Part shown: positions 28,957 through 41,400 of the stretch, one piece after another
Position numbering within the stretch: position 1 is the first letter of the stretch
Layout of the letters: the number at the start of each line of letters is the position of its first letter
Assembly: GCA_018292915.2 (NCBI GenBank)
Contig: JACVVK020000192.1
Location: forward strand, 397,501-461,500
DNA length: 64,000 bases
Origin: Batillaria attramentaria
Taxonomy: Eukaryota > Mollusca > Gastropoda > Batillariidae
Reading direction: 5' to 3'
Notes under the pieces: model-generated
What the model saw: the letters and a program-made list of their open reading frames with translations, nothing else
Told to the model about the DNA's origin: nothing
Databases searched by the model: none
Translations under genes and position numbers: made by a program

Positions 28957-29693
28957 TTTCAGTCTCTGCATTGTTCTATACAGGTACGTGTATTTACAAT
29001 TCTTTACGAATGACCATAATCAGCAGTTGCAGCAACGTCTTCAATACATATCTCGAAACATGTATGGAATGACTGCTTTGGAGGCTTGGCTGGATAGTAA
29101 ATCCACTCACTCACTACGGGACAGAAAACAGCCTCAGGAGAATGTGCGGATATATCCCTTGGGAATGAGAGAGTCTGCAGAAAAAAAGCAAACCTACAAA
29201 CTGTGAATGTTTACAAGCTAATCACATGATTTAGGGTTTTTGGGGTTTTTTTTTCCCCTTTACACAACACCATGACGAGAAATTTGATTATAATCTTTTC
29301 AATACACTCTTAAACTGAACAAGAAATGTGTATATAAAATTCAAATATAAACTTGATTGTTTTTTTCCACAGACAGTACAGGTGTTTTGAAAATCTCAAT
29401 CGGACCCCATCTATCATAACTACTTTTTCCTTACAGCCTGTATAATATCTCTTTTACACTATAGCAGTTAGAGTTTAAAAGTGAACACAAGGCTTAAAAC
29501 ATTTTAAAACAGATTAAGCTAAACAATTTAATTTGCTCAAGATGAAGTAAAACAATTCAGTTTGCTCAAGGAGACTGTAGACTTAAAAAAAAGTTGCATA
29601 AAATAAAAGAACGTGAATGCACGTGTTCTTTTGAAAGTCTCAAGGAAGGGAAATAAATCCCAAAATGCTGTGGGGAAATTTGGATAAAACCAA
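28957..29693 (-). other. 3' flank of LRRC51
   Basis: No protein-coding sequence recognised. TTTAAT at 29527-29532 reads ATTAAA on the minus strand, about 165 bp after the LRRC51 stop. It is the best candidate polyadenylation signal. Confidence 0.45.
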
Positions 29694-32600
29694 TCAATCT
29701 TCTTCCTCGATCTTCTTCTTTTTCTTGTCTTGGTTGTTCAGCATTTTCCAAGAGGCGGCTGTCCGTGCTTCGCATTTGGTGACGGCGCTGAAGTCAAAGC
29801 TCTGAAGCCATGGCATCGTAGACAGTATGATCATTCGGTAACCCTGCAAATGGAAAGCAACTGCTAAGATCATTCTTAGACAGAACCATGGCATTGTAGA
29901 CATTGTGTATATTCTGCGCATCCCCCCCCCCCCCCCCCAAAAAAAAAAAAAAAAAAATAATAAAAAAATAAACAGATAAATAAATAAAATAAAATAAACA
30001 AATAAAAATAATAAGAAGAGCTGATTACCTTGACATTTTCAATTTCATTGCCGTGAAGTGTGAGCTTTCTAAGTTTCTTCAGCCCTGCTAGCTTGTCTGC
30101 CTCCTTGATGTCGGTGATTGCGTTGGCGTGGAGATACAAGATCTGAAGGTTCTCGAACTGCAGCAGAACCTGTACAGCACAAACAGAACAAACATGACCC
30201 ACCAAAAAAAAAAAAAAAAAAAGTGGGTGTCACCAGTTTAAAAAAAAAAAGAAAAAAAAAAGGGGGGGCTGGATGTCACAAGTGTAAGGACTTATGAACC
30301 CACTTACAAAAAAATGCAATGCTTATTGTCTTCCTTCAGGATCTGACATGACTGGGTGACCGGGTACGACCTTTCTTGGCACAGACACTGCATTGTTTTA
30401 CAGTCAAGACTGCCCTAGGTTTGCCCTTGTGTTTCGCTCTGCTTTTCTGCTAACCTGACAGCTGATTCTTTTCACAATGAATAAAATCGATTATGCAAGA
30501 TACATGTACCATCCAACTTTGGTATACATGTGAATTCAACTTCTGTTTAGGGCTTGGAAAGCAATTTGTACATGTACATGATGTATATACACACCAGTAA
30601 AGTGACAAACATGTGCATATTACACTTAAATTAATCTGTTAACGCTACACATAACTGCAGAATTATTACTGTTTTCACTCAATGACATTATCCCAGTTGC
30701 AGTGGACTGGGGCACCCCTTAGCGTTGCAGTGCACGATCTTTCACGGTCTAGGGGAAGCAACCTTTGAGTACTTACACCAGTTCTCCGTTTTACCATCAG
30801 ATATATATATATATACCTTGAACTCGCGCTAGCTTTAGTGTGGTTCTTTGTAACCATCGTCTTTGGAGGGACGTCACATGGAACTACTCTCACTTTTTTC
30901 AAACATAAAGAAACACCAAAAAACACCACCACCAAAAAACAAATACCCACACACCAAAAACAGTGCGTCACCATTGAGTTAAACTGCATTACTGTAGAAC
31001 CCACAGGTTACTCACAGGATCAATATTGGGGAGCTGGTTGAAGGACAGGTCAATCCAACCGATCATGCTGGGCTTGAGGTACATCTTTGTCGCAAATTCG
31101 TACAGCCCTTTCAACTCCGTCAGATGGTTGTTGTTCATTCGGAGACACCGGCTAGCAGTTTTGCCATCCTCACCCCGAGGCGTGACCGGTTTCCCAAGGG
31201 TAGGGATTCTTGGTTCTTGTTTCTCTGCATCTGAAACAGAAAATGAAAGTCTGAACTAGGTTCTGACTGGAATGCCTTCAGTGCTGGCAGTGTTCTCTGA
31301 GATCTATTCGAAAATACAAGGGTCCTTCAGACCCTCTCTCCATATCATTGACTGATTGTGGGTCCTTCTGTAAATTTTCAGTGTCACTGGTCTCTTGGTT
31401 ACCAATATGTACCAGTACCAAAAAGTCTGAAAGTCACAACCATTTGCTGTTGTTTACAAAAGTATTCAAGTCGGAGAGCTGTAGCGTGTCAGTCAAGCTA
31501 ACTGGCAAGGCGAGAAACACACAGGCTTACCAAATACGAGCATTATGGTTGGACAAAAAGTGTCCCAGAGTGTATAAACCAATCAGATTTTGTCTTGTAT
31601 GCACAATGGCTCAGTGGCTGCAAGTGTCCGCTGTTAGTTACCGATCACTTTTTGTTCATCGTGTTTCCAGGAGAGTGTTGGAAAAAATCTGTTTGTCACG
31701 GCAAGACGAAACAAGTGTGTGCTTTCCCTGTGATGTGCTGTTCTCAAACTTGTGCGTCAATTTAAGAGTTTTAAGCGTACAAATATGGGTAATCAGGAAC
31801 ACTGGCTTTTCCTCTTATTCCTATAGCAGGTATACATGGTGAAAAAGACAGTTATGCCTTTTCCCCCATCCCTCCACACTCAACCAACTTAGAGTTAGAA
31901 CTTTCTCCATCTGTAACACACGTCGTGTGATGTTGCCGTATTTTTTTCTTCAGCGATTTACACATAATACACACGCGCATGCGCGCACTCACACACACAC
32001 ACACACACACACACCAACCTTCGGGTATGGCGAGGTTGAAGAAAGAGTAGTCCAAGGGAGGTTCGACATCATTCTGCGTATCAGTGATTGCAGTCTGTGC
32101 GTTCACCCTCGCCTTGTACAATGCAAGACTGCCGTAAGAAAAAACAACAAAAAAGAATCAAAATGTATAGTTTGTTATGACAAGATGAGTCGTCGAGATA
32201 TATCTCTTTCTTTAGCACATTCCTGAATACCACCCATTTCCAGTTTGTATTGGTAGAAACAAAACTGAGTACAAACATGACAAGAGTTGTTTATCATTAG
32301 GGTAGAGTAAGGAAAATGTAAGCGTAACTGTAAAGCAAATACACAAGAAAGAAACGAAAAGAAACATCAACACACATCCTTATGACCAAATGACTGTTGC
32401 CACAGATTGGAACTGTTCATATTACTGAAATTGCGGGCTGCTTCGATGATGCAATCAGTCCTGGCAAAATAAGTGAGAAGCGTTTTGTCTGACAAAAGTT
32501 TATCGCTTGTATCGCATTTCTGTATGCGACTGGACCTTACGGACCACCACCTTAGTGTGGGTGTACCCGGTAAGCAATATCGATTAAATTCAGTATTCAG

Positions 32601-33068
32601 TTTAATTCCTTCTTTAAAAGTGTGGTTGAGTTTGTACCAAAGATGTATGGCAAGGAAAATATTTTATTTCCTTCTTTAAAAGACTGGGTGCATGTGGTTT
32701 GAATATGGCCATACCATATAAACTGTCTTGTACTAAGTTAAAGCCATATCAGCAATATTTACAATATCAATGCATAAATGTAGATCTATGGTCTTGGTGA
32801 AACTATTTACTATGCAACTGTACAGCTGCCTAAAGATACTCTTGGGTTTCATAATACTTACCATATATTTCAAAATAAAAATAGGAGAAAACATGCCACA
32901 AATAACAAATTAAAAAGGAAAGTAATAACCCCACAAAAGCATAGAACTCTATAGAACAAAAGTACATTTTTCACTAAAAAATATAAACAAATTCCTCATT
33001 CCCAAATTATATGGAAAATTACCAGGCTTCCCCCATGCTTACACTTTTTCAGCAGTAAATATACATAG

Positions 33069-33113
<45 letters not shown>

Positions 33114-34081
33114 AACTATAATTAATCGATTGATTGTCAATGCAAGTTTCTTCTGCGCATGCATCGAACAGGAACTCCCACAATGTCTGTAATTTTGAAA
33201 ATTTCCAATCCTTGGCAGCAAAAAGCACTGAGACCATTTACTGATAAATTTAGGCTGTCACAGTTCTTGTGCCCCTGAATTTACTGTTGAGGCCTATCAA
33301 ACAGACAATGCAAGTTGATGTTGACTATTAGGTAACTTCATTTGCAATAACTAAAGTCTTTGTGTTTATTACTATATATGTATTTTGATTGGATGGGGGA
33401 ATCGGGGAGGGAGACAGGCGTATCATCACTGTATCAGTTCACATACGAAATACATGTACTATATGTACTGCACTTTAAATTTTCTACCGTATTGAAGTAC
33501 CCTAGGAAACTTGCCAGAAGTGAATGACGCTACTGACAGTTGCTGTTGCTAACTTCCTGATGCAGTTATGGGTAATCCCTTATGAACTGATTTCCTACCG
33601 AGAAACTGAAAGTATAAAAGTGAAGGGTCCATGCTACTGTCATGCACACTGGACAGGCCAAAAAGAACCACCAAAATATAAGGAATAAATAAACAAAACA
33701 AACCAAATCCATACCCATTCTTGCACCATTCTTTTAGTTTTAGGCTAGAAAGTAAATTATAAACTTAGCTAAACGCCTGTTTAACACCTGTCGCCGCATT
33801 CGCTACGCAAAATGCCTTCTAGTGGTAAAAGACAACAGCAAGACACAGATTCAGATTCAAAAGTCGAAGACAACCGTATCAGCGATACGCAGTATGAACC
33901 ATTCTGGCTAGGGACGTCTTTCATTCAGGCTATCAAGCAGGCTTCGTGTAACCAGTTCTTCCAGTTCAGCGGAGTATCGGTAAGTCAGCGAACAGATTAC
34001 ATACCTCCCTTCCTTTCTGACAGAAAACCCTAGAATTTTGAATCGAATGTTGAGAAACTTGACTCACCTGGTGTCAGCCAT
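29694..34081 (-). CDS. LRRC51: LRRC51, leucine-rich repeat protein 51
   Basis: Five minus-strand exons, all GT-AG with matching phases: 34068-34081, 32019-32128, 31016-31230, 30029-30169, 29694-29843. They give 209 residues, against about 190 in human. The start is ATGGCTGACACCAG before GTGAGT. Exon 2 carries the family signature VEPPLDYSFFNLA. Exon 3 has LRMNNNHLTELKGL and WIDLSFNQLPNIDP. Exon 4 has LQILYLHANAITDI and LRKLTLHGNEIENV. Exon 5 has GYRMIILSTMPWLQSFDFSA, an LRR-cap-like end, and a Lys/Glu-rich tail. These line up with human LRRC51 (the LRTOMT locus) throughout. Its molecular role is poorly known. It is head-to-head with NUMA1. Confidence 0.92.
33061..33111. repeat. (GT)n microsatellite
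   Basis: Dinucleotide run at about 33070-33110 between LRRC51 exons 1 and 2. The rest of 32129-33811 is AT-rich with nothing recognised. Confidence 0.9.
33812..33979 (+). CDS. Exon-like ORF of unknown function inside LRRC51 intron 1
   Basis: A 56-codon open stretch from ATG 33812 runs exactly to a strong donor (GTATCG then GTAAGT). It reads MPSSGKRQQQDTDSDSKVED and later QYEPFWLGTSFIQAIKQASC. I do not recognise it. If spliced to the NUMA1 exon at 35447, it would stop after three more codons. It could then be an upstream ORF, the first exon of another transcript, or chance. It lies antisense within LRRC51 intron 1. Confidence 0.3.
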
Positions 34082-34307
34082 GTTTGTTACTGTGGACAAC
34101 CGCTTCGTAGCCGGAAATTGCCGATTTCCATATTTGGGCATTTCCGGAAAAAAGTGTCGGACGGAGTTTGCCGAGGTGCACGATCGGCTGCCTCCGACGC
34201 CATTTGCCAGAACGAGGTCACAGGCGCTCAAATTCAAAGGGAAAGATGGCGTAAACACAGATGTCTCTCGTCCAAATTTAAATTTTGTGACCGTTTAATG
34301 GAAGGTA
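34082..34307. promoter_or_regulatory. Candidate bidirectional promoter of LRRC51 and NUMA1
   Basis: This segment lies directly upstream of the LRRC51 start codon (minus) and upstream of NUMA1 (plus). It is more CpG-rich than its surroundings. It carries ETS-like cores GCCGGAAAT (34110-34118) and TTTCCGGAAA (34141-34150), and a YY1-like AAAGATGGCG (34242-34251). All are common in housekeeping divergent promoters. A donor-like AATGGAAG then GTATGC near 34303 could end a NUMA1 5' UTR exon. Inferred from position and motifs; no transcript data. Confidence 0.5.
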
Positions 34308-34861
34308 TGCATTATTTGTATTATGATCTGAACAAGGGAAAACGTTGTAAGTGTATGTTTCCTCGCTTTGTGCATGCTTAAACATCACAAGCGTTGTGCA
34401 AGTCTTCAGAAAATAGATGCCATGTTTGAGATGCGTAGTCAGTCGAGCCCGTAAGTGTGACTTGAGATTATTAGTATAATATTACTACATTATTGTTAGT
34501 TTTCTCATCTTGTGTAATGAATTGTGTGTGTGTGTGTGTGTGCGCGTTGCATTTAATAATTTAGGAGTCCGCAGTTGTTTAAAACAACAACAAGAAGAAA
34601 AAGCCCTCCGAGTTTCCGTTGATAACCACTGCATCCTGTTTTTATTGTCCAAAGGTTGCACTTCAAGTCTTAGTCTATAGTGTCTTTAGATGACACCAGC
34701 ACATGTATAAATTTTCTTTCTTATTTATTTTTGTAGTACATGTACTAGTATCGTGTGAGTGTTAGAAGACTGAAACAAGAACACCACTGAAAGTGGAATA
34801 CCGTAAAATTAAAACATACTAAATTCGTACATTAATATATTACAGCTTTAGGTGTCAGTGG

Positions 34862-35224
34862 CAGGGAAGGATTTACTCAAAAATGCCAATGAGACATTGT
34901 CTCCTTGACCAGTCATTTTTATGAGACATTTTCGTTTTCTATGAGACAGTCAAGTTCACCCGTATCACTCTGTCACATGTCTGTGCCGAGAACCTGTTCC
35001 TAAACTTGTGCAGTGATGTTCAGGTTCTGAAAGCCTCATCACTAAAATTAGATTAGTGTAACAGACTCTATGACTGACACGGACAGCGCATCTCTGCTTC
35101 GCGTTGTCTGGTGCGCTTGTGATGTCATGTTCGTGGGACATATGAGCATTTTGCGAAATTTCTAAGCGACATTTTATCAAAATATGAGACATAGTCGCAC
35201 AGCGCATGAGAAAATTGATCCCTG
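34862..35224 (-). mobile_element. hAT-like MITE, family M1, copy 2
   Basis: Inverted copy of the element at 28604. Ends CAGGGAAGGATTTACTC and GAGAAAATTGATCCCTG are flanked by the perfect 6-bp duplication CAGTGG (34856-34861, 35225-35230). It sits between the putative promoter and the first NUMA1 coding exon. Confidence 0.9.
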
Positions 35225-35487
35225 CAGTGGTGAGCACCCAACATTGACTGCTCAGGTATAAATGACAGATCCACTGAGGTTTAGGGTTAATAACTCAGAC
35301 TGACAGACATAATTAGAGGTTGATTAATTATTCAGTTCTAGAACTTACAAGCGTATACATGTAATGTATAAATGTATACATGTTTATGTTGAGCTTCAAG
35401 ATGACATCCATTTTAATTTTTACCGGCCCTTTCGCTTTTGTTTCAGACTATTGTTTGAGTTGCGTGTGTTACTGTTAGTGACAGACG

Positions 35488-38406
35488 ATGGACCAGCAGA
35501 AGGAACGAGCACTGATCGAATGGGTAAGCTGAACAATTCTGTGGTGCAAAATGTACAACCCAGTTTGGAATTTCAACCCCCCCCCCCCCCTTCCTGGCGT
35601 AAATATTAATAAAATAGAAATGAAAATATTGAATCAGAGGGCCACTAACGCTGATGGTATACACTAATACAGAAGTGGCATTTCTTCTGACTGGGGCAAA
35701 CAGAATAATTTTACACAAAACAAACTATGGTAAGTTCTAATGTGTGCAGGTGCTAGTGGGCCTTTGCCTCAAAAGTCAGTCACATTCTTGTCACAGATCT
35801 ATTAGTATTAGAGATAGTTCCATGGAGCGGTGAGACTGTGAAAGTTGTGAACCCAAGACACTATTAGTATTAATTTTACAATAATGTAGTTTTCCTTTGA
35901 TTTATTTTTTTTTTTTTTTTTTGTCCGGGTTTACACTGGGTTTGTTTTCAATACAAGTTTGATTCAGTGGTTGAGTTTGGTTACAATGACAATGTGACAC
36001 ATCCATCTTCATTGCTTGATACTGTACTGGTAATTTATGATTAGTATTGTGTGTGGACAGTGCAGGAAAAACATTTGTTCACAAATTCATTTCATATTCA
36101 GACCATATGAAAATTTCACTTTTGCAGGTAAAACGTCTAACAGATTCTGAAGATTGCGAGACCCTTGCTGATCTACGTGATGGGGCTTGCTTCGCTAAGC
36201 TGCTCCAGTTTATGTTAGTTCTTCAATTTTCAGTTTCCTTCTAGTCTACCATTTTAACTTTTTCTCCATGTGCCAGTTACAGATGAACTGGTCAAAATAT
36301 AGCATAGCTTCTAAGTTCAGCAACTTAAAAATTAGAGTTAAATCTTTTGCATTTTCTGATCTTCACTTTGTTTCTAATTAAGTGTGAACAAAATGTTAAT
36401 CAAATCTTTTTTGGGAGCCACATACCTTACCGTTCTCAGATTTTACACTTCAGTGATCATTTTATGTCCGCGCCTTGCGCCATTGGCGCATAAATTTAAA
36501 AAATGACCCATAAAAATCTTAAGCTGTGCGCCGATCGGCCATTTCACCCATAGATTTTCAACAAAAAAATGATCACTGCACTTACAGCATGTATTGAACA
36601 TCTAGCTGTTTTGTGAAAACATTCTATTTCTCATGAGTGGTCTTACTTCACCACACAGGGACAGCAGCGTTTTGGCAGATCAGTTTTCAACTGTTAAAGA
36701 CAGCATCATCGCAGTGCGAAAGTTTTTGGAAAGTGAGTAATTGAGATACACTTACAATACATCAGTTAAATTACATGGTTAAAACACTCTGTGTAGCACT
36801 TTAGTAACTTTCATTTTAATTTTTACTGGGCAGCCCTCTGCAGCGATCGTCAAATGTGTCAGGACCATGGTAGCCATACGGGCTACCGCCCTGAACAAAA
36901 CTGGTAGCCCGAAAAAATTCTGGAAGCCCGAATCGCAGACGGGATGTTTTGAAAATACCGCGGTCGAAGCGCATGCGCAGAAACAGTAATTGGCGGGCCC
37001 ACAGAAGACGACATCGATGATAGAAAAGCTAAACACTTGGCGGGAGTGGCTGCTAGGTTCTGATTCATCTCAGAATTCCTGCTCGCCATTCGGGCTACCG
37101 CTACCGGAGCTTTCACTCGCCCGACGGTAAATTTGGTAGCGAAAGCGAGCGGGCGAGCGCATTTGACGATCGCTGCTCTGGCTACAATCTTGACATGTTG
37201 GTTACCTCTCAGTGCTTGGCTACCTGAAGTTTTGGTGTGGTGTTTCATGTCCCCTGAGAAGGACGTGGTGTGTGTGCTGTAGAAATGAGTGGTCAGATAG
37301 TGTTAGTGCACTTTCCATTGAGAAAGGGCAGAAATTTGCATCATCACAAAATCATTCCTTTGCTTTGTTGGTCTTTTCAGATTTTTACAATGTTGACTTC
37401 ACTGACAACAGACTGATTGACTTTGAAGTGCTGACTGACAACAAGCATGGAGGAAATGTGGAGGAAGAAATTGCAAAGGTAACACTTTTGGTATCATCCC
37501 TACAGGAAAAGTGTAATTAGAATAGCTTTGTAGGGCACCAGTGCTTGTTAAATAATAAATGATCATAATAAACAGTACTTATGTAGCGCTTAATCTTGCA
37601 GCAAAGCAAGTCTTAGTGCTACACACACACACACACACATGCGTGTGCGTCTACTGACAAGCACATGTGCGCACACCCTGTCATTGAGTACACTTCTGTT
37701 GGCTCAGTGCCAGCCGTATAGACGCTGTCACTGTCCAGGTGTCACAGTGGTGATGATAGATCTGTACCATGAAAACGGCTCAGAATGGTCTGTGGGCATT
37801 GGCCCCATTAAACTGAGACTGAGTGAGAGGAGACCTGTGGAAAATTATGAGACTGCTTCCACACAGCCTAAGTAATGATAGCTCTTGCAGTGCACCTTCT
37901 GCATCTCCCTTACAGTGGCTCAATGCTTGTTTTTTTTTTTTTTTTGCTTTGGAAATGTTCAGCCCACCAAAATCGAAAAATAAATTCAATTCTAAATTCC
38001 GAAATTTAAATAGCTGAGCTGACCCTTCGCACCAGTGACCACGTGATTGTAATGTGTTTATGTCCAGTGTGTGATAGAAATTAGAATGCGTGTGATTCAC
38101 GTGAGCGTGCGTGTTGGGTTCAGTTCGCTGCGCTTTGAGCCATTTCACGAAATTGGGTAAAGCGCCTATACAATACTCATTATTATTATTATTATTATTA
38201 TTTTTTTATAATTCTCTTGCAGGCTTTGCTACTGCTGCTGTGTGCGGGTATTCAGGACAAGAATGCGGACATCCTCAACACCGCCATGCGTCTGGACCCC
38301 AGCTACCACTGGGATGTGAGACAGCTAATTGAGGCTGTAGTGCGACCTGACGACCCCACCACGTCCCTCCCGCTCGACTTTGCCAGCGTCTTCCATGAAC
38401 ACTCAG
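35488..38406 (+). CDS. NUMA1: NUMA1 exons 1-5: N-terminal Hook/CH-like domain
   Basis: Exons 35488-35523, 36128-36213, 36659-36732, 37381-37478 and 38223-38406. They encode MDQQKERALIEW, VKRLTDSEDCETLADLRDGA, a short helix, a charged segment, ALLLLLCAGIQDKNADILNT and VRQLIEAVVRPDD. The start resembles the AALLSWVNSL opening of human NuMA, whose N-terminal domain contacts dynein light intermediate chain. Domain identity is inferred from order and helix pattern because this region is diverged. Confidence 0.85.
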
Positions 38407-41400
38407 GTCAGAGGAGATTCCTGGCCTGACCGGGCCTAAGGTTCACTGGTGGAGGGGATGTCTTGATTCAACATCATCAGCATGCCGACATTATCTTATC
38501 ATCATACCACTGTCGCAGTTCATCTTTTTAGTTAACTCTCAGCAGTTCTTTCCCTTGTATTTTGATCACCCGTGATCAGTGCCTACAAGAGCTGACTGAT
38601 AAAATAATTACCCGAAATAGTGTTTTCTTGCCTGTAGTTCATTAAAATAATGATGTGGGGAAATATATATGTGGGGAAAGAAAAGTAGTTTGTCGCGTTT
38701 TGCAAGAACTTTACTGCTCTTTAATTTTTAGTTCACCTATTTCCATTTGCTTGCGTATGATTATTTTAGGGGTGACACTTTGCACCCCTGGGGTGCACAC
38801 CCGTATTCTAAAATCCCCCAAATAAGAAATTCCCTATTTTCAACAGAAAAATGTGTTCTGTTTGATATCTGATCCAAGTTTTAACATAATCGGAAACAGT
38901 TACTGTTGGTTTTCGTGTTTTTGTTTGTTTTTTTTTTTGGTTGTTTTTTTCCTCATTTCAATTTTTGAAAAGTGTCGCCCCTGTGCCTCACACAAAATCT
39001 TTACTTATTGCTGGCTTTTTTTTTTCTTTTCTTCTTTTTTTGCTGTCGCTTTGTGGTTTGATTAGCAGGCTTTGTAGTTTTACACTACTACTAGTAATAG
39101 ATCATCTGACGCAGGCTTATTTTTAATACAGCCATTCATAGATGAGCTATAAATTTAGACTTAGGTGGGGGGGGGGGGAGGGGGTTAAAAAAAAAGAAGT
39201 TATTTCTTTATTTTTAGTTTGCTTTAATGTTTCTGTTCTGCTTGTGTAGAGTACAGCCCTAATGACACCGCTGACTTTTTCTCTCGCCTAGCGAGCGACA
39301 GAAGCACATCAGTCTCATCCGACCACTCGGCTATTTTTGCTTCCAGCCGCTTGTCAAGTGCGTAGCTTCTTAAGTGTTTAGGCGCTGTTATCACGTTTTC
39401 GAGTTCTCTTTGTTACTATTAATATTGTAGTTTTAGTATTAATGTTTGCTTTCCTAGCTTCGGCTTTGTTTGAAATATATTTGTTTAGAACTTTATCATT
39501 ATAACTATTATTGTGCAGGCATGCTACTCTTCCGTGAATTCGCGGAAATCCGCGAAAATGAAAATTTGAAAAACTTTTTTTTATCCTGGAAAAAGTACTC
39601 AGAATGTGCCAGATTGCACAGATTTTAACGATTTTTTCAAAAATTTTCCGGGGGGGGGGGGGGGGGGCATGCCCCCGGACCCCCCTAGCAGACTCGCCGG
39701 CTACGTCGGCTCGATTATCTGGCTGCGCCAGATTTTTAGTGAAAACTCTTTTTTGGGAGTAGCATGCCTGTTGTGTAAGAAGGTCTAGTGGCAGTTAAGG
39801 CAGCTTTTTAAATTGTTGAATCATGAAGATGAAGACACCGTTCCAAACCCCCATGCATCTCAAACTCGAAGACTTCCCGTTTGAAAATTCTTATGATATT
39901 GACGGGTATACAACGATCGTCAAATGCGCTCGCCCGCTCGCTTTCGCTACCAAATTTACCGTCGGGCGAGTGAAAGCTCCAGTAGCGGTAGCCCGAATGG
40001 CGAGCAGGAATTCTGAGATGAATCAGAACCTAGTAGCCACTCCGGCTTCCAGAATTTTCTTCGGGCTACCAGTTTTGTTCAGGGCGGTAGCCCGAATGGT
40101 TACCATGGTCCTGACACATTTGACGATCGCTGGGTATAGGCTGCATAATCTGATGTTGCCTACATTACAAACATGCATTGATCACGTGTAATGGCAACTT
40201 AGTTGCTTTTCTGTTGACTGGGTCAGGGTTGATTCAGCCAAAACCTGTTTTGAACTTTAGTCCATGACAATGCAGTTTAAATATGGTTTGCGGCATGCAC
40301 ATACATCTGCAATAACTTTACAAGCATTTAGAATCTAACGTCTTCCACCAGTCACTGAGATGCGAGACAGCCCATTGAGGATGCGGATTGCGAGCCTGAA
40401 CCTCAACATGAGCAGCCTCAATGACTCCGCCCACATCTCCTCCCCGCTCCGTCTGGCATCACTAGGATCCCCGGCAACGCCCCTGGAGGAGCTTGTCAAC
40501 TCCCCGAAACTTGCAAAGAAGGTTGGTTGGCTGGTGTTTGGGGCTGAGTCTTGTTAATGAAAGACAACAAAACTCAAAAGCCAACTGAGAGGAGACAAGT
40601 GAAATGTCTCAAGTCAGTGGCAAATTATTTGACTCCATAAATGTGTAATCCTTAAGTTTTGTTGACATCTCAGGAATTTTCATGGAAATTTAGGTCTGTA
40701 TTAAGAAACCATAAAGAAAACTGGATATTTGTGGGGAAAATGGAGAAAAAAAATGATGGTTTTCTTCTGTGTTTTCAGATTCTTCGTAGAGAAAAGGAGC
40801 AAAGATACAAGCTAGAGGTAAGAGTCACAGGAAAAAAAAAGAGACGACGACAAAATTAGTGAGTGCACAACCTTTTACTTCTGACTGGGATATCACAAGA
40901 CAGAGTGCTGTACCAGTAAGACTCTAAGAGTTGATTCGGTCTCAGACTGTTAGCTGTTCAGTTACAAATGGGCAGTTCTGCCTGTAGTCAGCTCTGAAAC
41001 TTTACAATTTTCTCTACGCTAGAATTGCTTTGCATTTTCACTTTCAGATGTGTGTGTGCATGCTTTCTGTTTATATTATTATATTCTTTGTACGGCAGAA
41101 CACTGACAAGTGTCGAACAGTACTGACATTTGTGTGAAATAGTACTGACAGACACTTTTGGGGGTTGGCACCTCTGTGTATGACACAGATTGCATATGAC
41201 TGACAGCATGTTTTTGGTGTAATTTGCACTCACAGTGTGTTGCTAAATGCTGATTGCACATGTATGTATATCATACACTTGCGTGTTCCCAGCGACAACT
41301 GAAAGAGAAAGAAGAGACACTGAAGCGACTACAACATTCTCTGCGGATGGAAACACATCTGAGAGACGACCTTGAGATGGATCTGCAGGACCACATGAGC

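Noticed and set aside
28988..29206. 72-codon plus-strand ORF (MYLQFFTNDHNQQLQQRL...)
   Set aside because: No family recognised, no supporting splice sites or neighbouring exons, and it lies in the 3' flank of LRRC51 just beyond a MITE.
34038..34298. 86-codon plus-strand ORF and the overlapping 64-codon minus-strand ORF
   Set aside because: The plus ORF has no protein-like pattern. Only the last codons of the minus ORF (MADT) are taken as coding, because they end at a perfect donor that joins LRRC51 exon 2 in phase.
36883..37248. 121-codon minus-strand ORF with a near copy at 39823-40191
   Set aside because: Both ORFs lie in MITE family M2, which has inverted ends and target duplications. 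The frame is not kept between the full and deleted copies and no domain is visible.
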